A stretch of DNA of 15,668 bases from CAYRUP01 sp964578975 (GTDB lineage Bacteria > Pseudomonadota > Gammaproteobacteria > DSM-16500): NCBI GenBank assembly GCA_964578975.1, contig CAZOFA010000058.1, positions 1 to 15,668 on the forward strand. The letters are read 5' to 3'. The position numbers and the translations under genes were made by a program. Under the pieces are notes generated by a model that saw only the letters and a list, made by a program, of their open reading frames with translations, did no database searches and was not told the origin of the DNA. Of this stretch, positions 1 through 7,696 are shown piece by piece; position 1 is the first letter of the stretch; each line of letters starts with the position of its first letter.

Positions 1-51
1 GGCGGTCTCCAAAACCGCAGGTTGGGGGTTCGAGACCCTCCTGGCCTGCCA
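1..51 (+). tRNA. trpT: tRNA-Trp (anticodon CCA), 5' end missing
   Basis: This is the 3' two thirds of a tryptophan tRNA; the window begins just before the anticodon stem. The anticodon stem pairs 2-6 (GCGGT) with 14-18 (ACCGC) around the 7-nt loop CTCCAAA, which places the anticodon CCA at 9-11. The T arm pairs 24-28 with 36-40 around the loop TTCGAGA. The 3' acceptor strand CTGGCCT is at 41-47, followed by discriminator G48 and an encoded CCA at 49-51. The 5' acceptor strand and D arm lie outside the window. It sits 34 nt upstream of secE with no visible terminator or promoter between, so co-transcription with secE-nusG is likely. In related bacteria a tuf gene lies just upstream of this tRNA. 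Confidence 0.95.
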
Positions 52-85
52 TTATAGTCTAACTTAGATAAAGGCAAGCAAAGTG

Positions 86-469
86 ATGTCATTAAAGACA
101 GCGGATATACGACCCAGTACGAGCTATGATTGGCTCAAATGGCTTGTTGTTGCCATTTTATTTATTGCAGGATTGGTAGCGAATTACTATTACAGTACTC
201 AACCTTGGCCATTACGTCTCTTGGGTTGGCTGGCTTTGTTAGGTATAATGGCCGCCGTTGCTTTACAGACGAGTCAAGGAAAAGCGGCATTAGACTTTGC
301 TCGAGAATCCCGAATGGAATTGCGCAAAGTATTTTGGCCAACACGACAAGAAACAACACAAACCACGCTATTTGTGGCTGTCATGGTTATCATTCTTGCG
401 CTGATTTTATGGGTCATTGATAGTGGTTTAATGTGGGTGATTGGATGGCTGACCGGGCAGAGAGGATAG
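86..469 (+). CDS. secE: Protein translocase subunit SecE
   Basis: SecE is the small essential subunit of the SecYEG channel in the inner membrane and clamps the two halves of SecY together. The protein is 127 residues, the length of E. coli SecE. Three hydrophobic segments are visible, at about residues 17-36, 43-61 and 94-121. An amphipathic stretch before the third carries the family signature RKVFWPTRQET (about 81-91). I chose ATG 86. A GTG at 83 is also in frame and would add one residue; an AAGG at 71-74 sits 8 nt from the GTG and 11 nt from the ATG, so the choice is not settled. It is followed by nusG after 5 nt, the usual secE-nusG pair. Confidence 0.96.
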   Translation: MSLKTADIRPSTSYDWLKWLVVAILFIAGLVANYYYSTQPWPLRLLGWLALLGIMAAVALQTSQGKAALDFARESRMELRKVFWPTRQETTQTTLFVAVMVIILALILWVIDSGLMWVIGWLTGQRG

Positions 470-474
470 ACAAC

Positions 475-1026
475 ATGGTTGATGAGGTTAAGAAGAAAAG
501 ACGCTGGTACGTCGTTCATGCCTACTCTGGATTTGAAAACTATGTCAAACAAGCATTAGGTGAAAGAATTCGACGCGAAAATTTAGAAGATAAATTTGGC
601 GATATTCTTGTGCCCACTGAAGAAGTGGTTGAACTCAGAGCTGGGCAAAAGCGTAAGAGTGAAAGAAAATTTTTTCCAGGTTATGTATTAGTTGAAATGG
701 AAATGGATGATGAAACCTGGCATTTAGTTAAATCAATACCAAAAGTGTTGGGCTTTATTGGTGGCACGAGTGATAAACCTGCTCCCATTAGTCCGAAAGA
801 AGCTGAAACGATATTGCAGCGTGTGCAAGAAAGTACAGATAAACCAAAACCGAAAGTCTTGTTTGAGATGGGCGAAGTGGTACGTGTCATTGACGGTCCT
901 TTTGCTGATTTCAATGGTGTGGTGGAAGAAGTTAACTATGAGAAAAATCGTCTTCGTGTCGCCGTACTTATTTTTGGTCGTTCTACACCGGTCGAATTGC
1001 AGTTTGATCAGGTAGAAAAAGGATAA
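475..1026 (+). CDS. nusG: Transcription termination/antitermination protein NusG
   Basis: NusG binds RNA polymerase through its N-terminal domain, suppresses pausing, and links polymerase to Rho or to ribosomal protein S10 through its C-terminal KOW domain. The 183-residue product has the NGN domain at about 10-118, including RWYVVHAYSGFE and the conserved RKSERKFFPGYVLVEM stretch. A short lysine/proline linker (about 120-127) is followed by the KOW domain at 130-183 with GEVVRVIDGPFADFNGVVEEV features. The ATG at 475 is preceded by AGAGGA (461-466), which overlaps the secE stop, and gives a family-standard N-terminus; in-frame starts further upstream lie inside secE. A strong terminator follows the stop. 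Confidence 0.98.
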   Translation: MVDEVKKKRRWYVVHAYSGFENYVKQALGERIRRENLEDKFGDILVPTEEVVELRAGQKRKSERKFFPGYVLVEMEMDDETWHLVKSIPKVLGFIGGTSDKPAPISPKEAETILQRVQESTDKPKPKVLFEMGEVVRVIDGPFADFNGVVEEVNYEKNRLRVAVLIFGRSTPVELQFDQVEKG

Positions 1027-1038
1027 CAATTTATTTTT

Positions 1039-1082
1039 AGCCTGGATGAATATCCAGGCTGTAAATTTTTTTTGTTTTTTTA
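1039..1082 (+). terminator. Rho-independent terminator after nusG
   Basis: A perfect 9-bp stem pairs AGCCTGGAT (1039-1047) with ATCCAGGCT (1052-1060) around the loop GAAT. It is followed after a few bases by a long T-rich tract, 1066-1082, interrupted by one G. It separates secE-nusG from the rplK operon, as the equivalent terminator does in E. coli. A separate rplK promoter is therefore expected nearby, but I could not identify one with confidence. Confidence 0.88.
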
Positions 1083-1086
1083 TAAC

Positions 1087-1116
1087 GGGGAGCTTTGCAA
1101 ATAAGCGTTTGTACCC
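1087..1116 (+). promoter_or_regulatory. Probable L1-binding translational operator in the rplK leader
   Basis: The short rplK leader can fold with GGG (1088-1090) pairing CCC (1114-1116) and GCTT (1092-1095) pairing AAGC (1103-1106), leaving an asymmetric internal loop on the 3' side. It lies directly upstream of the rplK ribosome binding site. In Escherichia coli, L1 represses the rplK-rplA message through a similar GGGAGC...ACCC structure that resembles its 23S rRNA site. The assignment here rests on position and fold, recalled rather than aligned. Confidence 0.5.
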
Positions 1117-1128
1117 ACAGGAGAAAAT

Positions 1129-1566
1129 ATGGCAAAGAAAGTTAAATCACTTATTAAATTACAAGTGAAAGGTGCAGCCGCGAATCCTAGTCCGCCAGTC
1201 GGACCTGCACTCGGTCAGCACGGCGTGAATATCATGGAGTTTTGTAAAGCGTTTAATGCGCAAACTCAAACTCCCGCGCGCGCAGGAAAACCATTACCGG
1301 TTGAAATTACCGTTTACGAAGATCGTAGTTTTACTTTCATTATCAAAACACCGCCCGCTTCTCACTTAATTAAGGAAGCCGCGAATGTTGAGAGTGGTAG
1401 TAGTACGCCGAATACCAATAAGGTCGGAAAAATTACGCGCAAGCAATTAGAAGAAATTGCAAAGATGAAAATGCCAGACTTAAATGCAGCGAGTTTAGAA
1501 GCCGCCATGCGTTCGATTGCAGGCAGTGCGCGCAGTATGGGTATTGAAGTCGAAGGAGGAAATTAA
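1129..1566 (+). CDS. rplK: 50S ribosomal protein L11
   Basis: L11 binds the GTPase-associated region of 23S rRNA at the base of the stalk. It takes part in EF-G and EF-Tu function and in RelA activation. The product is 145 residues, close to the E. coli length of 142. The N-terminal domain has the proline-rich PSPPVGPALGQHGVNI motif (about 20-35) that forms the thiostrepton-contact region. The C-terminal rRNA-binding domain ends with the signature around NAASLEAAMRSIAGSARSMG. ATG 1129 has AGGAG at 1119-1123. It is followed by rplA after a single base, so the two are surely translated from one message and probably coupled. Confidence 0.98.
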   Translation: MAKKVKSLIKLQVKGAAANPSPPVGPALGQHGVNIMEFCKAFNAQTQTPARAGKPLPVEITVYEDRSFTFIIKTPPASHLIKEAANVESGSSTPNTNKVGKITRKQLEEIAKMKMPDLNAASLEAAMRSIAGSARSMGIEVEGGN

Positions 1567-1567
1567 C

Positions 1568-2260
1568 ATGGCTACGATTTCAAAAAGAACGCGTGCGAAT
1601 CGTGAAAAGATTACGCCAGGAAAAGTGTATAACATCAATGAAGCATTAACATTGTTAAAAAGTTTAGTGTTGGCAAAATTTCGTGAAAGTGTAGACTTGA
1701 GTGTTAATTTGGGAATTGATTCACGCAAATCCGATCAAGCGGTACGTGGTTCAATCGTATTACCGAAAGGCACCGGTCGTGAAATTCGTGTTGCCGTTTT
1801 TACCTCGTCTGCACATGCGGATGCAGCGTTAAAAGCGGGCGCTGACCTCGTCGGATTGGATGATTTGGCTGAAAAAGTCAAAGCCGGTGAAATGAATTTT
1901 GATGTCGTTGTCGCAACACCAGATGCGATGCGTGTCGTTGGACAATTGGGACAAGTATTAGGACCGCGTGGTTTAATGCCAAATCCAAAAGATGGTACCG
2001 TGACCGCCGATGTGGCGGGTGCTGTCAAAAATGCGAAAGCGGGTCAAGTACGTTATCGCACCGACAAGGCAGGCGTGGTACATTGCCCAATCGGAAAAGC
2101 GGATTTTGACGTGGCTGATTTGACACAAAATTTCGAAGCAATCATCACAGCGTTAAAAAAAGCAAAACCAGCTTCCTCGAAAGGTATTTATTTTAAGAAA
2201 GTAACCCTGTCCACGACAATGGGCCCGGGTTTGCAGATTGACGTCTCAAGTATTGCATAA
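1568..2260 (+). CDS. rplA: 50S ribosomal protein L1
   Basis: L1 forms the mobile L1 stalk that helps release deacylated tRNA from the E site, and in many bacteria it represses its own operon. The 230-residue protein compares with 234 in E. coli. It has the two-domain pattern, with a central domain around GQVLGPRGLMPNPKDGTVT and the C-terminal signature VRYRTDKAGVVHCPIGK. ATG 1568 follows the rplK stop by one base and has a strong AAGGAGGA at 1553-1560 within the end of rplK. In-frame starts further upstream, inside rplK, give no conserved sequence and were rejected. No intrinsic terminator follows, so readthrough into the rplJ leader is likely. Confidence 0.98.
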   Translation: MATISKRTRANREKITPGKVYNINEALTLLKSLVLAKFRESVDLSVNLGIDSRKSDQAVRGSIVLPKGTGREIRVAVFTSSAHADAALKAGADLVGLDDLAEKVKAGEMNFDVVVATPDAMRVVGQLGQVLGPRGLMPNPKDGTVTADVAGAVKNAKAGQVRYRTDKAGVVHCPIGKADFDVADLTQNFEAIITALKKAKPASSKGIYFKKVTLSTTMGPGLQIDVSSIA

Positions 2261-2340
2261 GTTTGAGGCGAGAAAGACTTTGTGGGTATTGGCGAGCAGC
2301 TTTATTTATTTTAGAGCATGTACAGCAGGATACCCGTCAA

Positions 2341-2425
2341 AGACCGTAGATGCGAAAGCTTAATGAGCGGAGTCTCATGATCGAAAAAATCTGATCATGA
2401 AAAACGTTGGTCTACGCAGACGGTG
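2341..2425 (+). ncRNA. L10 leader (cis-regulatory RNA of rplJ-rplL)
   Basis: The 235-nt rplA-rplJ spacer contains a fold matching the ribosomal protein L10 leader. ACC (2343-2345) pairs with GGT (2422-2424) and GTAGA (2346-2350) with TCTAC (2411-2415). They are separated on the 3' side by the internal loop GCAGAC (2416-2421), a sequence I recall as conserved in this element. Inside lie a GCGAAAGC segment (2352-2359) and a perfect 8-bp hairpin, TCATGATC (2375-2382) with GATCATGA (2393-2400). In E. coli the L10(L12)4 complex binds the equivalent RNA and represses rplJL translation. The rest of the spacer (2261-2340 and 2426-2495) holds no gene. Confidence 0.85.
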
Positions 2426-2444
2426 ATGCCATGAGGTGTTGCTG

Positions 2445-2476
2445 TTCGTTAATAAAACGTTATCTCTGATAACGAA
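2445..2476 (+). promoter_or_regulatory. Competing hairpins just upstream of the rplJ ribosome binding site
   Basis: Two 7-bp stems share the same 3' arm. CGTTATC (2458-2464) pairs with GATAACG (2468-2474) around the loop TCT. Alternatively, TTCGTTA (2445-2451) pairs with TAACGAA (2470-2476). They cannot form together, and the AGGAGGT ribosome binding site starts six bases further on (2482-2488). A role in the L10 feedback switch is an inference. Confidence 0.45.
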
Positions 2477-2495
2477 GAAGTAGGAGGTTATAACA

Positions 2496-3026
2496 ATGCC
2501 CTTAAGACTAGATGGTAAAAAGGCCATTGTTGCTGAGGTAGCAGAAGTTGCAAAACACGCTACGTCACTTGTCGCTGCTCAATATGATGGTTTAACAGTA
2601 GCGCAATTGACTGAGTTACGTATGAAGGCACGCGAAGCGGGTGTTTATATGCGCGTTGTGCGTAATACGTTAGCGCGTCTTGCATTTAAGGAAACGAAGT
2701 TTTCCTGTATGGATTCTGCGTTGGTGGGGCCGTTAGTGCTGGCTTTTTCGAAAGATGAGCCAGGTGCTGCTGCGCGTGTATTTAAAGAGTATGCCAAGAA
2801 ATGGGAAAAGCTCGAAGTTAAAGCTCTGTCGATTGACGGAAAAGTACTTCCAGCCAATGATCTCAATAAACTGGCAAGCTTACCAACACGCTTAGAGGCA
2901 ATTTCCCAGTTGATGTCTGTCATGCAAGCACCTATTACCAAATTGGTGCGTACATTGGTAGAACCTCACAGCAAATTGGTACGTACTATTGCGGCGATAC
3001 GCGATCAAAAGCAAAAGTCAGCATAG
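2496..3026 (+). CDS. rplJ: 50S ribosomal protein L10
   Basis: L10 anchors the L7/L12 dimers to the ribosomal stalk, and as the L10-L12 complex it represses its own message. The product is 176 residues, 11 more than E. coli L10. The N-terminal rRNA-binding domain carries REAGVYMRVVRNTLARLA (about 46-63). The C-terminal helix that binds L12 dimers contains KLVRTL at 149-154 and again KLVRTI at 160-165, an 11-residue period that accounts for the whole length difference. ATG 2496 has AGGAGGT at 2482-2488 with good spacing. It is preceded by the L10 leader and followed by rplL after 38 nt. Confidence 0.97.
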   Translation: MPLRLDGKKAIVAEVAEVAKHATSLVAAQYDGLTVAQLTELRMKAREAGVYMRVVRNTLARLAFKETKFSCMDSALVGPLVLAFSKDEPGAAARVFKEYAKKWEKLEVKALSIDGKVLPANDLNKLASLPTRLEAISQLMSVMQAPITKLVRTLVEPHSKLVRTIAAIRDQKQKSA

Positions 3027-3064
3027 TATATTTTATTAAATTTTAGAGTGGAGTGATGAAAATC

Positions 3065-3445
3065 ATGGCCGTTAGTAAAGAAGAAATTTTACAAGCTATT
3101 TCAGATATGAGCGTGATGGACGTTGTTGAATTAATTAAGTCGATGGAAGACAAATTTGGTGTGTCAGCTGCTGCTGCAACTGTTGCGGTCGCCGCACCTG
3201 CTGCAGGCGGTGACGCTGCTGCTGCCGAAGAAAAAACGGAATTCAACATTATCATGACCAAAGTCGGTGACAACAAAATCAATGTGATTAAAGCGATTCG
3301 TACCATCACCGGACTTGGCTTGAAAGAAGCGAAAGATCTTACTGAAACCTCACCAGCCGTTATTAAAGAAGGTGTCAACAAAGCAACAGCAGCTGACATC
3401 AAGAAACAGTTGGAAGAAGCAGGAGCGACGGTTGAAGTTAAGTAA
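3065..3445 (+). CDS. rplL: 50S ribosomal protein L7/L12
   Basis: L7/L12 is the multicopy stalk protein that recruits and stimulates the translational GTPases. The 126-residue product has the N-terminal dimerisation and L10-binding domain (about 1-35), an alanine-rich flexible hinge (about 35-55), and the C-terminal factor-binding domain starting at EKTEFNIIMTKVG and including RTITGLGLKEAKDL. I chose ATG 3065, which gives the usual MAVSKEEIL start, with GGAG at 3050-3053. GTG 3053 and ATG 3056 are in frame but lie on top of that ribosome binding site, so they are unlikely. Two terminator-like hairpins follow, which fits the higher need for L12 than for RNA polymerase. Confidence 0.97.
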   Translation: MAVSKEEILQAISDMSVMDVVELIKSMEDKFGVSAAAATVAVAAPAAGGDAAAAEEKTEFNIIMTKVGDNKINVIKAIRTITGLGLKEAKDLTETSPAVIKEGVNKATAADIKKQLEEAGATVEVK

Positions 3446-3490
3446 TAACTCATTTGTCAGTCAATTCATTCAATTTGCTGACATATGTTT

Positions 3491-3519
3491 AGCCGGGGAC
3501 TTTTCGTCTCCGGCTTTTT
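3491..3519 (+). terminator. Terminator/attenuator between rplL and rpoB, first hairpin
   Basis: AGCCGGGGAC (3491-3500) pairs with GTCTCCGGCT (3506-3515) around the loop TTTTC, giving 10 bp with a single G-U pair, followed by TTTTT ending at 3519. This is a strong intrinsic terminator shape. In E. coli, partial termination at this place lowers rpoBC expression relative to the ribosomal genes, and the same role is expected here. Confidence 0.85.
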
Positions 3520-3522
3520 CTA

Positions 3523-3567
3523 TTTTCGCCGGTTTCGCTATAGAAACCGGTGGAAAATAATTTTTTT
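3523..3567 (+). terminator. Second terminator-like hairpin between rplL and rpoB
   Basis: A stem of about 14 bp pairs 3523-3536 with 3543-3556 around the loop GCTATA. Its core is the perfect CCGGTTTC/GAAACCGG, extended by mixed Watson-Crick and G-U pairs. After ATAA comes a run of seven T (3561-3567). It begins four bases after the first terminator ends. Being a near-symmetric inverted repeat, it might alternatively be an RNase III processing hairpin. Confidence 0.72.
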
Positions 3568-3613
3568 AGGCACGCTTGCTTTATAAAACGATCATCATGC
3601 AGAGGTATCTTAC

Positions 3614-6600
3614 ATGGGTTCAACGTACTCATACACTGAGAAAAAGCGCATTCGCAAAGACTTTGGTAAACATCCAAGTACAATTGGCACTCCTTCTTTA
3701 TTGGGTTTGCAATTAGAGTCCTATCATCGATTTTTACAAGCGGATGTCGATCCAGAAAAACGCGATAATTTTGGATTGCATGCAGCATTTAAGTCAGTAT
3801 TTCCAATCACCAGTTTTTCCGGAAGTTCTGTATTGGAATTTGTAAGTTATCGTCTTGGCGAATCTATCTTTGACGTAAAAGAATGTAAAATGCGTGGATT
3901 AACCTATGGCGCTTCGTTGCGCGTTAAAGTTCGTCTGATTCATTACGATAAAGAAGCCTCCGGTGATACCAAAGTTGTAAAAGATGTGAAAGAGCAAGAA
4001 GTGTATATGGGCGAAATTCCATTAATGACAGAGCATGGTACATTTGTGATTAATGGCACTGAGCGTGTGATTGTATCCCAATTGCATCGTTCGCCTGGCG
4101 TGTTCTTCGAGCACGATCGTGGTAAAACACATTCATCCGGCAAATTATTATTTTCCGCACGTGTTATTCCTTATCGTGGTTCTTGGCTGGATTTTGAGTT
4201 TGATCCAAAAGATGCAATTTATGTGCGTATTGATCGTCGTCGCAAATTGCCAGCAACTATTTTGTTACGTGCATTAGATTATTCTGTGGAAGAAATTCTG
4301 GGAACATTTTTTGAAAATAATGTTTTCCATTTAAGTAAAGGTGAATTTAGTTTAGATTTGATTCCTGAAAGATTGCGCGGTGAAATCGCACCGTTCGAAA
4401 TTAAAAAAGCAGGAAAAGTCATTGTCGAACGCGATCGTCGTATCACGGTGCGTCACATTACACAACTTGAAAAAGCCAATATTAAAAAATTGGAAGTCCC
4501 TGCCGATTATTTGCTTGGAAAAGTTTTAGCAAAAACCGTTATCAACAAAGAAACGGGCGAGATTTTGGCGAATGCAAATGATCTCATCACGGCAGATGTT
4601 TTAAAATCCTTTATTGCTGCTAATGTCAGTACATTTGAAACGCTGTATGTGAACGACATTGATCATGGTGCTTATATCTCTGAGACATTACGCGTTGATC
4701 CAACCACAAATGCATTAGAAGCATTGGTGGAAATTTATCGCATGATGAGACCCGGCGAACCACCCACCAAAGATGCAGCCGAAGCATTATTCAAAAATTT
4801 ATTTTTCACACCGGAACGTTACGACTTATCCGATGTGGGACGCATGAAATTCAATCGCCGTGTCGGACGTCAAGCAGTCACAGGTCCAGGCATCTTGATG
4901 AAAGAAGATATCATCGACGTGTTGAAAACATTAATTAGCATTCGTAATGGCGAAGGCACGGTGGATGATATTGATCATCTGGGCAATCGACGTGTACGAA
5001 GCGTTGGTGAAATGACAGAAAATCAATTCCGTGTTGGTTTAGTGCGTGTTGAACGCGCAGTGAAAGAGCGTTTAAGTTTATCCGAATCAGAAAACTTAAT
5101 GCCGCAAGATTTAATTAATGCAAAACCTGTTTCAGCCGCGGTGAAAGAATTTTTTGGTTCAAGCCAATTGTCACAATTTATGGATCAAAATAATCCGCTC
5201 TCTGAAATTACGCACAAACGTCGTGTTTCTGCATTAGGGCCGGGCGGTTTAACGCGTGAGCGCGCGAGCTTCGAAGTGCGTGACGTGCATCCCACGCATT
5301 ATGGCCGTGTATGCCCAATTGAAACACCAGAAGGTCCAAACATTGGGTTGATTAACTCTCTCGCCGTCTATGCGAAAACGAATGAATATGGTTTTCTCGA
5401 AACACCGTATCGAAAAGTGGTGAATTGCAAAGTCACGGACACTGTCGATTTTCTTTCAGCGATTGAAGAAGGCGATTATGTCATTGCGCAAGCAAATGCA
5501 ACCCAAGATAACAAAGGTAAATTAATCGATACACTGGTTCCTGTGCGACACAAAAATGAATTTACTTTAACGACACCTGATCGCGTGCAATATATGGATG
5601 TGTCACCCAAGCAAATTGTGTCGGTCGCAGCAGCGCTCATTCCATTTTTGGAACACGATGACGCAAACCGCGCATTGATGGGATCAAACATGCAACGTCA
5701 AGCGGTGCCAACATTGAAAACAGAAAAACCACTCGTTGGAACTGGAATGGAACGCATTGTGGCAAAAGATTCCGGCGTCACTGAAGTCGCGAAGCGTGGT
5801 GGTATGGTCGATTATGTGGATGCATCACGTATCGTGGTACGCGTGAATGATGATGAAGCAGAATCCGGCACAACCGGTGTTGATATTTATAATCTCACCA
5901 AATATACCCGTACCAACCAAGATACGTGTATCAATCAACGTCCATTGGTGCAAAAAGGCGATACCATTGAGCGCGGTGATGTGTTAGCCGATGGTCAATC
6001 CACCGATATGGGTGAATTGGCATTAGGACAAAATTTATTAGTCGCGTTCATGCCCTGGAATGGATATAACTTCGAAGATTCGATTTTAATTTCCGAACGA
6101 GTCGTCGAAGAAGATCGTTTCACCAGTATTCACATTGAAGAATTAACCTGCGTGAGTCGCGATACCAAGTTAGGCATTGAAGAAGTCACAGCGGATATTC
6201 CAAACGTGGGCGAAAGTGCGCTGTCGAAACTCGATGAATGCGGTATTGTGTATATCGGTGCAGAAGTAAAATCCGGCGATATTTTAGTTGGTAAAGTGAC
6301 ACCAAAAGGTGAAACACAATTAACACCTGAAGAAAAATTATTACGCGCCATCTTCGGTGAAAAAGCCTCTGACGTGAAAGATACTTCCTTGCGTGTACCA
6401 ACCGGTATGGAAGGGACAGTAATCGACGTACAAGTTTTCACGCGTGAAGGTGTGGAAAAAGATGAGCGTGTGCTTGAGATCGAGCGCAGTGAACTTGCAA
6501 AAGCAAAACAAGATTTAAGCGACGAATTGCGTATTCGTGAAAATGATATTTTCCAACGTGTGGAAAGATTATTGTTGAATCGTACGGCGGAAGGTGGTCC

Positions 6601-7696
6601 GAATAAACTGAAGAAAGGTTCTAAGCTGACCAAAGGCTATCTGGCTGAAGTGGCACGTGAAAAATGGTTTGAAATTCGTTTGAAAGATGCAGCGGCCAAT
6701 AAACAACTTGAAACCGCAGCGAAACAATACAAACAAGAACGTCTTGAGTTTGAAAAAGCGTACGATGCAAAGCGCAATAAAATTACCCAAGGTGATGATT
6801 TAGCGCCAGGCGTGTTGAAAATTGTTAAAGTGTATCTGGCCGTCAAACGTCGTGTGCAACCCGGCGATAAAATGGCAGGACGTCACGGAAATAAAGGTGT
6901 GATTTCAACTATCGTTCCGATCGAAGACATGCCTTACATGGCAGATGGAACACCTGTTGATATCGTATTAAATCCTCTGGGCGTACCGTCACGTATGAAC
7001 GTCGGACAAGTATTAGAAACTCACTTAGGTTGGGCGGCAAAAGGGTTGGGATTAAAAATTGGCAAAATGATCGAAGAGCAACAATCGATTAAAAATATTC
7101 GCCACATGTTAAATTCCATTTACAACTCCGCACAACATAAGCGCAAAGAAAATCTGACCGAGTTATCCGATGAAGATGTCGTCACTCTTGCCAAAAATTT
7201 ATCGGGCGGTGTGCCCATGGCAACACCGGTGTTTGATGGTGCATCAGAAGATGAAATCAAAAACATGCTGAAACTCGCCGATCTTCCTGAGAGTGGTCAA
7301 ACCACTTTATATGATGGTCGTACCGGAAAAGCGTTTGAACGTTCGGTGACAGTGGGATACATGTACATGATGAAACTGAATCACTTAGTCGACGATAAAA
7401 TGCATGCACGTTCCACCGGTTCTTATAGCTTAGTGACACAACAACCTTTAGGCGGTAAAGCACAATTCGGTGGCCAACGTTTTGGTGAAATGGAAGTGTG
7501 GGCACTCGAAGCGTACGGCGCTGCATATACCTTACAAGAAATGTTGACGGTGAAATCCGATGACGTGGGTGGACGTACCAAAATGTATAAAAACATTGTG
7601 GATGGCGATCATTACATGGAATCCAGCATGCCTGAAGCATTCAATGTGTTAATCAAGGAAATTCGCTCCTTGGCAATTAATATGGAGCTTGAGTAA
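3614..7696 (+). CDS. rpoB: DNA-directed RNA polymerase subunit beta
   Basis: The beta subunit forms one pincer of RNA polymerase and half of the active centre and carries the rifampicin pocket. It has 1360 residues against 1342 in E. coli. The match runs from the start (YSYTEKKRIRKDFGK) to the C-terminal KEIRSLAINMELE. The rifampicin region at about 515-545 is wild type: residues equivalent to E. coli D516, H526 and S531 (here D524, H534, S539) are D, H and S, so no classical resistance change is visible. GDKMAGRHGNKG lies near 1084-1095 and the beta' contact SYSLVTQQPLGGKAQFGGQRFGEME in the C-terminal part. The most divergent part is the lysine-rich stretch around 980-1040, equivalent to the variable insertion region in E. 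coli. ATG 3614 has AGAGG at 3601-3605. Confidence 0.99.
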   Translation: MGSTYSYTEKKRIRKDFGKHPSTIGTPSLLGLQLESYHRFLQADVDPEKRDNFGLHAAFKSVFPITSFSGSSVLEFVSYRLGESIFDVKECKMRGLTYGASLRVKVRLIHYDKEASGDTKVVKDVKEQEVYMGEIPLMTEHGTFVINGTERVIVSQLHRSPGVFFEHDRGKTHSSGKLLFSARVIPYRGSWLDFEFDPKDAIYVRIDRRRKLPATILLRALDYSVEEILGTFFENNVFHLSKGEFSLDLIPERLRGEIAPFEIKKAGKVIVERDRRITVRHITQLEKANIKKLEVPADYLLGKVLAKTVINKETGEILANANDLITADVLKSFIAANVSTFETLYVNDIDHGAYISETLRVDPTTNALEALVEIYRMMRPGEPPTKDAAEALFKNLFFTPERYDLSDVGRMKFNRRVGRQAVTGPGILMKEDIIDVLKTLISIRNGEGTVDDIDHLGNRRVRSVGEMTENQFRVGLVRVERAVKERLSLSESENLMPQDLINAKPVSAAVKEFFGSSQLSQFMDQNNPLSEITHKRRVSALGPGGLTRERASFEVRDVHPTHYGRVCPIETPEGPNIGLINSLAVYAKTNEYGFLETPYRKVVNCKVTDTVDFLSAIEEGDYVIAQANATQDNKGKLIDTLVPVRHKNEFTLTTPDRVQYMDVSPKQIVSVAAALIPFLEHDDANRALMGSNMQRQAVPTLKTEKPLVGTGMERIVAKDSGVTEVAKRGGMVDYVDASRIVVRVNDDEAESGTTGVDIYNLTKYTRTNQDTCINQRPLVQKGDTIERGDVLADGQSTDMGELALGQNLLVAFMPWNGYNFEDSILISERVVEEDRFTSIHIEELTCVSRDTKLGIEEVTADIPNVGESALSKLDECGIVYIGAEVKSGDILVGKVTPKGETQLTPEEKLLRAIFGEKASDVKDTSLRVPTGMEGTVIDVQVFTREGVEKDERVLEIERSELAKAKQDLSDELRIRENDIFQRVERLLLNRTAEGGPNKLKKGSKLTKGYLAEVAREKWFEIRLKDAAANKQLETAAKQYKQERLEFEKAYDAKRNKITQGDDLAPGVLKIVKVYLAVKRRVQPGDKMAGRHGNKGVISTIVPIEDMPYMADGTPVDIVLNPLGVPSRMNVGQVLETHLGWAAKGLGLKIGKMIEEQQSIKNIRHMLNSIYNSAQHKRKENLTELSDEDVVTLAKNLSGGVPMATPVFDGASEDEIKNMLKLADLPESGQTTLYDGRTGKAFERSVTVGYMYMMKLNHLVDDKMHARSTGSYSLVTQQPLGGKAQFGGQRFGEMEVWALEAYGAAYTLQEMLTVKSDDVGGRTKMYKNIVDGDHYMESSMPEAFNVLIKEIRSLAINMELE

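Noticed and set aside
433..474. Longer nusG starting at GTG 433
   Set aside because: The extra 14 residues lie inside secE, are not conserved, and ATG 475 has the better ribosome binding site.
1059..1086. Possible rplK promoter with TATAAC at 1081-1086
   Set aside because: The matching -35 position has no TTGACA-like sequence, and the expected start would fall inside the L1-binding fold. The TATAAC is also part of the T-rich terminator tail.
2289..2317. Candidate rplJ promoter, TTGGCG - 17 bp - TAGAGC
   Set aside because: The position fits an L10 promoter, but both boxes are weak matches and there is no other support, so it is not listed as a feature.
3582..3587. TATAAA upstream of rpoB as a -10 box
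   Set aside because: No -35 element lies at suitable distance; the upstream bases are the T-run of the second terminator.
6130..6633. Long open frame on the minus strand within rpoB (about 167 codons)
   Set aside because: It is the antisense shadow of a strongly conserved rpoB region, has no recognisable domain and is serine-rich as antisense frames often are.
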